DNA from: JANWHF01 sp036276235
GTDB taxonomy: Bacteria > Planctomycetota > Phycisphaerae > Tepidisphaerales > Tepidisphaeraceae
Assembly: GCA_036276235.1 (NCBI GenBank)
Contig: DATBDZ010000335.1
Location: 1 to 9,702 of the forward strand
Length of the DNA: 9,702 nucleotides
Direction: 5' to 3'
Shown: one piece after another, positions 1 through 5,763 of the stretch
Layout of the letters: each line of letters opens with the position of its first letter
How positions within the stretch are numbered: the first letter of the stretch is position 1
Position numbers and translations under genes: made by a program
The notes under the pieces: model-generated
Told to the model about the DNA's origin: nothing
Seen by the model: the letters and a program-made list of their open reading frames with translations, nothing else
The model's database searches: none

Positions 1-57
1 TGCGCTTCAGCGCACGCGGAAATCGCGCGACGTTCGAACCGCGTGCGCTGAAGCGCA
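1..57. repeat. Perfect 19-bp inverted repeat at the left edge
   Basis: Positions 1-19 and 39-57 are exact inverted copies with a 19-nt spacer that itself holds two small palindromes (TCGCGCGA at 23-30, TTCGAA at 33-38). The right arm continues into CACCCTACG (56-64), nearly the same end as the larger repeat at 2262-2326 (CACCCTACAT). The left arm may continue outside the window. It looks like a dispersed REP-like element. Confidence 0.75.
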
Positions 58-69
58 CCCTACGAAAAC

Positions 70-109
70 GGATTGCATCCTTTGAAAGTTCGAGTTTTGG
101 AGGCAATCC
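70..109. repeat. Imperfect inverted repeat, possible weak second terminator
   Basis: GGATTGCATCC (70-80) pairs with GGAGGCAATCC (99-109) with one mismatch and an 18-nt loop. On the minus strand the stem is followed by GTTTTCG, so it could act as a weak back-up terminator behind the one at 309-350. This is only inferred from shape. Confidence 0.45.
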
Positions 110-136
110 CAAGAAGGGTGAGAATCTTTCGCCGTG

Positions 137-166
137 GCACGGGTTTGTAACGTTTGTAACCCGTGC
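137..166. repeat. Inverted repeat with GCACGGGTT core and inner 9-nt tandem repeat
   Basis: GCACGGGTT (137-145) and AACCCGTGC (158-166) are exact inverted copies. The stretch 144-160 also contains TTTGTAAC twice at a 9-nt period, so the loop looks like a duplicated half-site. A Cys-rich reading frame that starts here on the plus strand is explained by the repeat and is not called a gene. Confidence 0.75.
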
Positions 167-228
167 GTGCGATGTGAGGACAAACAAGAGCACGCAGAGC
201 AACGATTTCTGTCGTTCGTGCGCCGTCT

Positions 229-249
229 GCACGGGTTGGAAACCTGTGC
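229..249. repeat. Short hairpin with GCACGGGTT core
   Basis: GCACGGGTT (229-237) faces AACCTGTGC (241-249) across a 3-nt loop. All nine positions pair if one G-T pair is allowed. This is the second of three GCACGGGTT copies in 190 nt. Confidence 0.7.
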
Positions 250-308
250 AACAGGAAAAGAGCTCAAGCTTCAATGCGGACCTTGCGAACGCTCGGTGTT
301 GCAAAGCA

Positions 309-350
309 AAAATGGCACGGGTTTCCATTGCTGGAAGCCCGCGCCATTTT
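309..350 (-). terminator. Rho-independent terminator after the HEAT-repeat gene
   Basis: An 18-position stem (309-326 with 333-350) has one A/C mismatch (317/342), one G-T pair (322/337) and a 6-nt loop. On the minus strand it begins AAAA and ends CCATTTTTGC, giving a T tract straight after the stem, and it lies 27 nt past the stop codon at 377. The four A-T pairs at its base would let it work partly in both directions. The stem contains the same GCACGGGTT core as the hairpins at 137-166 and 229-249, so the terminator seems to be built from a dispersed repeat. Confidence 0.75.
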
Positions 351-376
351 CGTTTGAGGGGACTCTGTTTCAATCA

Positions 377-1030
377 TTAACGCGACAGCACTTGGGCGGC
401 GGCGTCGCGGATGGCGGCGTCTTGCGACTGATCCTTTGAGATCGTCGTCAGCAGGGCTGTGACCTGCTCGCTACGGAAGCTCGCCAGCGCCAGTACCGCG
501 GCGCGGCGGGCGATGGGGAGGAAATAGCCATTCGCGTTGCGGACGACTTCCATCAGCGGCTCGAGTGCTCGTGCGTCACCGATGAGGGCCAGAGCGCGGA
601 TCGCTTCGGCGCTGGGCTCGGCGTGCGTGTCGCTTACGGCGGTGATCAGAACATTGACGGCGCGAGCGTCTTTGAGCATCCCCAGGCTACCCGCGGCGGC
701 GGCGCGGACGACGGGGTGGAAGAAGCCGTCGCAATTCTCCATCACTTGAATCAGCGGCTCGACCGCTTCGACATGGCCCAGCGCGCCCAAGGCGGTAGCC
801 GCATCACGGGAGATGTCGGCGTCATCGTGGCGAAGCTGCGCGATCATCGCCTCAACCTCGGCAGGCCGAACGCGCTCGGCCGGCGGCGTCGTTGGTGGTG
901 TCGCGGGCTGCGTCTGCGGTTGCGCTTGAGGCGTCACCTGCGGGGTGGCCGCTTTAGCGGCCGCCTTCTCTACTTTGGGGACGGCGGTGTGCCGCTTGTC
1001 AGTCGTCTTCGTCGTGGTCTTGCGAGGCAT
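377..1030 (-). CDS. HEAT-repeat protein with basic Pro/Gln-rich N-terminal tail
   Basis: 217 aa from the ATG at 1030, chosen because AAGGA lies 7 nt upstream. Residues 1-55 are low complexity: first Lys/Thr/Ala-rich and basic (MPRKTTTK..., KVEKAAAKAA), then Pro/Gln/Thr-rich, so most likely disordered. Residues 58-217 are HEAT/PBS-lyase-type helical repeats with the usual Ala/Leu spacing (AATALGALGHVEAVEPL, AIRALALIGDARALEPL). The block 74-132 and the block 140-197 are duplicates of each other, sharing roughly one third of positions, including GFFHPVVR versus GYFLPIAR. Such repeats normally bind protein partners and carry no catalysis of their own; some cyanobacterial relatives are phycobilin lyases, but nothing here supports that activity. 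It is 254 nt downstream of the second transglutaminase and precedes a terminator, so it could be the last gene of the cluster or a separate unit. A longer reading frame starting at a TTG (1282) exists but has no ribosome site. Confidence 0.85.
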   Translation of the reverse strand: MPRKTTTKTTDKRHTAVPKVEKAAAKAATPQVTPQAQPQTQPATPPTTPPAERVRPAEVEAMIAQLRHDDADISRDAATALGALGHVEAVEPLIQVMENCDGFFHPVVRAAAAGSLGMLKDARAVNVLITAVSDTHAEPSAEAIRALALIGDARALEPLMEVVRNANGYFLPIARRAAVLALASFRSEQVTALLTTISKDQSQDAAIRDAAAQVLSR

Positions 1031-1284
1031 GTTGGTTTCCTTTGAAAAAATCTGTGATGCGAATCGGATGAGCGCTTCCCGGTTGAATCCAATTTGAGCG
1101 GCGATGTTTTGTACGGCGCGCTGCAGCGCTGGCGACAATCCATCCGCGTGCGCGACTCGACGGGGCTCGTCGAAGCCCGATGCGCACTCTGCGGACGACT
1201 CACGGATTTGTGTGGAGAAGAACTTCAACAACTGCAAAAGTATCGGACCAACATCCCTCGATTCGCCAGCGGAATTTCGCAAAT
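1031..1284. other. Gap between second transglutaminase and HEAT gene
   Basis: These 254 nt hold no convincing gene, no large inverted repeat and no promoter that I would defend. The frame of the HEAT gene stays open through it back to a TTG at 1282, encoding 84 residues that include FNREALIRFASQIF, but no ribosome site precedes the TTG. A promoter for the HEAT gene may lie here. Confidence 0.4.
1036..1043 (-). promoter_or_regulatory. Ribosome binding site of the HEAT-repeat gene
   Basis: On the minus strand the sequence AAAGGAAA sits just before the ATG at 1030, with AAGGA spaced 7 nt from it. It is one of only two good Shine-Dalgarno sites in the cluster and it fixes the start in a frame that otherwise stays open for 84 more codons upstream. 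Confidence 0.65.
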
Positions 1285-2211
1285 CTATGCGGGTTGAAGC
1301 TCTGCCGCCGGCTCGCGTTGTGGCGCAAGCGAATCTGCATTTGTCGATATGTCGCGAACCTCAACATCGACTTTCATCGATTCGTAAGCCGGCGTGTAAA
1401 TCGTGCCGGCAATCGGAGCCACATCGCGGTAGTGCCGACCGTGCGCGATGCGCACGTGATCGAGATGCGGCAGTGTGCCGTTGGTTGGATCAAAACCTTT
1501 CCAGCCGACGTTGGGAATGTACAGCTCAATCCACGCGTGCGAGGCATCGCAGCCGACGCGGTTCGCACCATTGTTGCCGGTGTGGATGTAGCCGCAGACG
1601 TATCGCGCCGGCACGCCCAGCAGCCGCGCCATGCAGGCGAAGAGATTGGTGAAATCCTGGCAGACGCCTTTGCGGGTCACGAACACATCGTAAGGCGTCG
1701 TGAAAACGGTCGTGGTACCCGGTGCGTAAGTGTAATCGCGATGGATCGCCAGATTAATCGCAAAGAGCGTCTCCATCAGATCGCGATCATTACGCTCGAC
1801 AAACTCCATCGCGTATTGTGTCAGTTCCAAAAGCTGCGTCTCGGGAAGCTCGACAGGCAGCAGGTAAGGCGTCAGCATCAGCCGCTCGCCGGGCATCCAG
1901 ACCAGCGGAAACGCCGGCCGAATCGGAACCGACGCGAAAGCGAATGGATCGGTATCGTAAATCTCCACCTGCGACTGGGCGCAAATCGTCAGCTCCGTAT
2001 ACGGCTCATTGATCTCAAATCGCGCGGTGGAATTCCCGAACGCGTCTTCATATTGAATGAGACTGACCGGCGGATTGGTCGTCAGTGAGTAGCGATGCAG
2101 CTTTTGCCGCTCGTCGGTCATGGGGCGCAGATGGGCGCGATGAGCGCTGCGAAGCACAGGCTGGTTGTAGGTGTAGGTTGTCGTATGACGGACGGAGAGC
2201 ATGCGGTTCAT
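1285..2211 (-). CDS. Transglutaminase-like cysteine protease/transferase (COG1305), second stand-alone copy
   Basis: 308 aa with the same architecture as the preceding transglutaminase. The N-terminal beta domain occupies about 4-85 (VRHTTTYTYNQPVL, YEDAFGNSTARFEI). The core has an intact triad: Cys184 in KGVCQDFTNLF, His225 in ASHAWIELYIPNVGW and Asp241 in GFDPTNG, and the motif PARYVCGYI (201-209). About 30 Ala/Glu/Gln-containing residues at the C terminus (280-308) extend past the fold. The start is uncertain: ATG at 2211 and ATG at 2202 (Met4) are both possible, neither has a good Shine-Dalgarno site, and the alignment of the N-terminus with the sister gene slightly favours 2202. It lies 142 nt after the previous gene, with a 27-bp inverted repeat in between, so it may be expressed at a different level although it is probably in the same transcript. 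It is clearly a paralogue, but the sequence has diverged enough to suggest a different substrate. Confidence 0.94.
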   Translation of the reverse strand: MNRMLSVRHTTTYTYNQPVLRSAHRAHLRPMTDERQKLHRYSLTTNPPVSLIQYEDAFGNSTARFEINEPYTELTICAQSQVEIYDTDPFAFASVPIRPAFPLVWMPGERLMLTPYLLPVELPETQLLELTQYAMEFVERNDRDLMETLFAINLAIHRDYTYAPGTTTVFTTPYDVFVTRKGVCQDFTNLFACMARLLGVPARYVCGYIHTGNNGANRVGCDASHAWIELYIPNVGWKGFDPTNGTLPHLDHVRIAHGRHYRDVAPIAGTIYTPAYESMKVDVEVRDISTNADSLAPQREPAAELQPA

Positions 2212-2261
2212 GGCAAGGCAATAGGCAAGTTCTGTTCCAGAGCGATCAGGACCAACAATTC

Positions 2262-2326
2262 ATGTAGGGTGGGTGTACTCGCCCACCACGAGCGGAAGAT
2301 GGTGGGCGAGTACACCCACCCTACAT
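2262..2326. repeat. Perfect 27-bp inverted repeat between the two stand-alone transglutaminase genes
   Basis: Arms 2262-2288 and 2300-2326 are exact inverted copies with an 11-nt loop (2289-2299). Each outer end reads ATGTAGGGTGGGTG. It lies 28 nt past the stop of the upstream gene and 51 nt before the ATG of the next. There is no T tract after either arm, so it is not a normal rho-independent terminator; a dispersed REP-like repeat that could stabilise or process mRNA is more likely. Confidence 0.9.
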
Positions 2327-2336
2327 TTGGTGCGAC

Positions 2337-2350
2337 GCCAACACGTTGGC
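2337..2350. repeat. Small palindrome after the first stand-alone transglutaminase
   Basis: GCCAAC (2337-2342) and GTTGGC (2345-2350) are inverted around AC, ending 4 nt from the stop codon at 2354. It could be an operator-like site or chance; no function can be read from it. Confidence 0.35.
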
Positions 2351-2353
2351 CAA

Positions 2354-3232
2354 TTACGCCGCGACTGGCTCTACATCAACCGACACCGCCAACCCGTGGC
2401 GGTGGCAGCCGGTGACGACGCCTCTTACGGGGCTGACGTCGCCGTAGTCGCGGGCCCAGGCGGTGGTGATGTGCTCGGCGGCGGGGATGACGCCGTTGGT
2501 GGGGTCGAAATCGATCCAGCCGAAATCGGGGAAGTAGACGCCGAGCCAGGCGTGCGAGGTGTCGGCGCCGACCAATCGCTGGCGGCCGGGCGGGGGCTTG
2601 GTGACGAGGTAGCCGCTCACATATCGCGCCGCCAGGCCCAGCGACCGCAGGCAGCCGATCTGCAAGTGGGCAAAATCCTGACAGACGCCGTGGCGATGAT
2701 GCAGCACATCGAGCACGGGCGTGCCGATCGTCGTCGCCTGGGAATCAAAGGTGAAATCGGCGTGAATGCGATGCGTCAGCTCGATGGCGCAATCCAATAG
2801 CGAGCGGCCGGGGGCAAAGCTCGGGCGGGCATACTCGGCCAGCTCTTCATGATGCGGAATGAAAGGAGATTCAAAGGTGAATTGCCGCGCATCAAGGATC
2901 GGCGCTTCGCGGCGATGGGCGATCACGTCCGCCGCCTGATCCCACGCCGGCCACCATAATCCGGTCAGCGGGTCAAACGATTTCACATCCACTTCGCTTC
3001 GCGCCACGATCTTGAGGCTGGTGTGCGGCTCCTGCAGGGTGAACCAGGTGATCGGATTTCCAAAATAATCGAGCCGCTCGCTGTGCGCGACGGGATTGGG
3101 AATGACGGCAACCGTCGCCGAGAGCACGCTCTGGCGGCTGGTTTCGCGCGGCGTCAGGTGCACAACATTATGACAGAGCGGCACCGGATCGCGGTAGAAA
3201 TACTCCGTGGAATGAGTGACCTTGTATCTCAC
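2354..3232 (-). CDS. Transglutaminase-like cysteine protease/transferase (COG1305), first stand-alone copy
   Basis: 292 aa, a typical length. Residues 1-85 match the bacterial transglutaminase N-terminal domain (YKVTHSTEYFY, VHLTPRET, DYFGNPITWF). The core follows with an intact triad: Cys184 in HGVCQDFAHL, His227 in TSHAWLGVYFPDFGW and Asp243 in DFDPTNG, plus the family motif AARYVSGYL (201-209). The start is GTG and overlaps the stop of the ATP-grasp/alpha-E gene (GTGA). A strong GAGGAG lies 8 nt upstream, inside the end of the previous gene, which decides this start. No signal peptide or membrane helix is visible, so a cytoplasmic enzyme is likely. Proteins of this fold cleave or transfer amide bonds by a thiol mechanism; this one probably releases or trims the product of the two ligases encoded just upstream. 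The substrate cannot be read from sequence. Confidence 0.95.
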   Translation of the reverse strand: MRYKVTHSTEYFYRDPVPLCHNVVHLTPRETSRQSVLSATVAVIPNPVAHSERLDYFGNPITWFTLQEPHTSLKIVARSEVDVKSFDPLTGLWWPAWDQAADVIAHRREAPILDARQFTFESPFIPHHEELAEYARPSFAPGRSLLDCAIELTHRIHADFTFDSQATTIGTPVLDVLHHRHGVCQDFAHLQIGCLRSLGLAARYVSGYLVTKPPPGRQRLVGADTSHAWLGVYFPDFGWIDFDPTNGVIPAAEHITTAWARDYGDVSPVRGVVTGCHRHGLAVSVDVEPVAA

Positions 3233-5763
3233 TTGGGCCGCTCCTCGGCGCTGGAGTCGATATTGCGCGATACCGCGGCATGGCTGAAATAAATCTGCCC
3301 GATCGCTTGCGAGATATCCTCCATCGCGTCGATCACTTTGCGGAGAAGAGCCGCGAGCCTCATGCGGCCCTTTGGCCCCGGCTGGCAGATACGCGGAAAA
3401 TCGGCCAGCTTCAGCCGATCGGCGATGCGCAACACCGCCTGCTTGTCCGGCGATTGCCGCGGATGACTCGTCTCGCGCGGCAACTGCTGCAAATGCTCCT
3501 GCAACGCCAGCACTTGAAAAAGAATCGAGCGCGGATTGGATTCATCGCCGACCAGCAGATCGACGATCGCGGTCGCATCAAGCTGCGTGAGATAGCGCCG
3601 TCGATAAGTGAGCGAGCTGTCGGCGATTTCCAGCAGCGCATCGAGCACCGCCGGCTCAAACGGCTCGACCTTGCAAAGCGCCGCGCCAAGCAATCGCGCC
3701 ATCGCGAGAGATCGCTCGATGCGATTGCCCATGTCCAGGAATCGCCACGCCTGCCCGCGCGTCATCGACTCGGCGATAACGCCGCTGAATGCCAGCAGCT
3801 CGACGATCAGATCGTTGAGCAGGTGAATCGTGCGCGCGACATGCTCGTCCTCAAGCCCCGCATCGAATTCGGCTAATTCGCGTTCCATTCCCTGGAGAAT
3901 TCGCCACGCGTCGGCCGAGACGCGATCGCGCAAGCCGCGCACGAGATTTCGGACGGCGGCCATCCCGCGGCGCAAGCCACCGGGGCCATTGGTGTCGAGC
4001 AATTCGAAGGTCAGCGCATCCAGGCGCGTCTCATCAAAACGCATGCCGTAAGCACCGAAGAGCGCGCGGGTGAGTACGCCGGCGGTGGGGAGGCTGTCGG
4101 GCCGGCCCTGGTCGATCACACGATTAAAGAGGCTTCGCGCGATGCGCACATTCGACTCGAATCGCTGCACATATCGCGCCAGCCAGAAGAGATCGTCCGC
4201 GACGCGGCTGGTGAGTTCCCCGCCGCCGCGGCTTAGCTCCACCGGCCGCGAGGCGGCGGCGAGCAAGGTCAGCTCGGTGACCGCGCCTTCGCTGAGGATC
4301 CAGGTGTCCTTACTTCCACCGCCGCGCTGCATGGAGACGACCAGCGAATCAGAAGCGCCGGTGACGCGCGTCAGTCCGCCCGACATGACGTTAAAGGAAT
4401 CGCCCTCCGCGACGGCGTAGCCGCGAATGACAAACCGCCGCGCTTCGGCCTGATGCTCCATGAAGACGGGCGCGGTTCGCGTTTGCACCATCTCCTGCGC
4501 AATGAACTCCGCCGGCCGCGCCGAAATGCGGTCGGCCAATTCCGCCAATTCCGCCCGCGACATGTCGCTGCCAAATTGCGGATCGGATCCTTGCAGCACA
4601 AACGCTGGCTTGATCACGAGCGTCGCAAGATTTTCCAGCACAAATCGCCGCGAGTCCGAATCGCCGCACCACCAGGTCTGCACCGACGGCAGCTTCAATT
4701 CCTCGCCCAGCAGATGCCGGCACAGCACCGGTAAATAAGAGAGAAACCCCGGCGACTGCGCCATCCCGCTTCCCAGCGCGTTGGAGACGGCTACATTTCC
4801 TTCGCGCACCGCCTCGACCAATCCGGGCACGCCCAGAAACGAATCCTGATACAGCTCAAGCGGATCGCAGAAATCGTCATCGACGCGGCGAAGGATCACA
4901 TCCACGCGCTGCAAACCACTGAGCGTTTTGAGGAAAACGTTGCCATCGCGGACGGTCAGGTCGTTTCCCTGAACCAGCGTGTAGCCGAGATATCGCGCCA
5001 GATAGGCGTGCTCGAAATACGTTTCGTTGTACGGCCCCGGCGTCAGCACGACGACGCGCGGGTTTTCGCGATTGGGCGGGGCGAGCGATCGCAATGTCTG
5101 CCGCAGCGAAATGAAGAAGGGCGCCAGTCGCTCCACATTCGCCTGACGGAATGCGCTGGAAAGAACGCTGGAGATGACGATCCGATTTTCCAGCGAATAG
5201 CCGGCGCCGCTGGGGGCTTGCGTGCGATCGCTGACGACGCGGAATTCGCCATCGGCCAATCGCACAAAATCCGCCGAGTACATATGCAGCCAGCGATTGT
5301 GCGGAAGCGTGACGCCATGCAGCGGGCGCAGAAATCCGGGATTGGCAAAGAGCAGCTCGGCCGGCAGCCACCCTTCGCTGATCGATCGCGCCGGGCCATA
5401 CAGATCGGCCAGCAGCGCATCGAGCAAGCGCGCCCGCTGCGTCAGCCCCGCCGCCACTGTGCGCCACTCGGCGGCGGGCAGCAGCAGCGGAATCAGATCC
5501 AGATTCCACGGGCGATCCAGGCCATTGGGATCGCCATAGATATTATGCGTGATCCCGTTTTCGCGAATGAGCCGCCGGCCCAGCTCCCAGCGGCGAAGCA
5601 GCTCTGCCGACCCAAGATCATCCAGCAGACTGACCAGCGGGCTCCAGTGGGGGCGCAGCGCGCCGTCCGGCTCGAGCATCTCGTCGCGCCCCTCCTGGCT
5701 CCTGGAATAAGCGGCGGCAAATCCGCTGGGGCCGGCGAGTCTGTCCAAGGTGTTGCTGGTCAT
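3229..5763 (-). CDS. Circularly permuted ATP-grasp ligase fused to alpha-E domain (COG2308 + COG2307)
   Basis: 844 aa. Residues 1-508 are the circularly permuted ATP-grasp: NIYGDPNGLDRPWNLDLIP (74-92), SDRTQAPSGAGYSLENR (178-194), the TPGPYNETYFEHAYLARYLG stretch (241-260), VDVILRRVDDDFCDPLEL (287-304), GVPGLVEAVREGN (311-323), LLGEELKLPSVQTWWCG (351-367), LVIKPAF (382-388) and NVMSGGLTRV (458-467). Residues 516-832 are an alpha-helical alpha-E domain: SRVADDLFWLARYVQRFES (519-537), MTRGQAWRFLDMGNRIERS (667-685), LLEIADSSLTYRRRY (710-724), DESNPRSILFQ (740-750) and YFSHA (825-829). In many bacteria these are two adjacent genes; here they are one continuous frame. The ATG overlaps the stop of the upstream gene (ATGA), so translation is coupled; GCAGG lies very close to the start. 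The ATP-grasp part should activate a carboxylate as acyl phosphate and join it to an amine; the alpha-E domain has no known activity and is presumably a partner or substrate-handling module. No membrane segments are seen. Confidence 0.96.
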   Translation of the reverse strand: MTSNTLDRLAGPSGFAAAYSRSQEGRDEMLEPDGALRPHWSPLVSLLDDLGSAELLRRWELGRRLIRENGITHNIYGDPNGLDRPWNLDLIPLLLPAAEWRTVAAGLTQRARLLDALLADLYGPARSISEGWLPAELLFANPGFLRPLHGVTLPHNRWLHMYSADFVRLADGEFRVVSDRTQAPSGAGYSLENRIVISSVLSSAFRQANVERLAPFFISLRQTLRSLAPPNRENPRVVVLTPGPYNETYFEHAYLARYLGYTLVQGNDLTVRDGNVFLKTLSGLQRVDVILRRVDDDFCDPLELYQDSFLGVPGLVEAVREGNVAVSNALGSGMAQSPGFLSYLPVLCRHLLGEELKLPSVQTWWCGDSDSRRFVLENLATLVIKPAFVLQGSDPQFGSDMSRAELAELADRISARPAEFIAQEMVQTRTAPVFMEHQAEARRFVIRGYAVAEGDSFNVMSGGLTRVTGASDSLVVSMQRGGGSKDTWILSEGAVTELTLLAAASRPVELSRGGGELTSRVADDLFWLARYVQRFESNVRIARSLFNRVIDQGRPDSLPTAGVLTRALFGAYGMRFDETRLDALTFELLDTNGPGGLRRGMAAVRNLVRGLRDRVSADAWRILQGMERELAEFDAGLEDEHVARTIHLLNDLIVELLAFSGVIAESMTRGQAWRFLDMGNRIERSLAMARLLGAALCKVEPFEPAVLDALLEIADSSLTYRRRYLTQLDATAIVDLLVGDESNPRSILFQVLALQEHLQQLPRETSHPRQSPDKQAVLRIADRLKLADFPRICQPGPKGRMRLAALLRKVIDAMEDISQAIGQIYFSHAAVSRNIDSSAEERPK
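3241..3246 (-). promoter_or_regulatory. Ribosome binding site of the first stand-alone transglutaminase
   Basis: Minus-strand GAGGAG lies within the last codons of the ATP-grasp/alpha-E gene, 8 nt before the GTG at 3232. It supports the non-ATG start and direct re-initiation across the GTGA overlap. Confidence 0.7.

Noticed and set aside
31..40. tRNA T-loop-like GTTCGAA
   Set aside because: It belongs to the spacer of the perfect inverted repeat, and no cloverleaf can be built from the available sequence.
134..439. Cys-rich small plus-strand frame (CNVCNPCVRC near the start)
   Set aside because: The Cys codons come from the TTTGTAAC tandem repeat, and the frame runs through three hairpins and into the end of the HEAT gene.
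1180..2088. 302-codon open frame on the plus strand
   Set aside because: It lies opposite the second transglutaminase, whose catalytic motifs are clear. Its translation is Arg/His-rich and resembles no family I know.
2262..2326. Rho-independent terminator splitting the cluster
   Set aside because: The stem is strong, but no T tract follows it on either strand.
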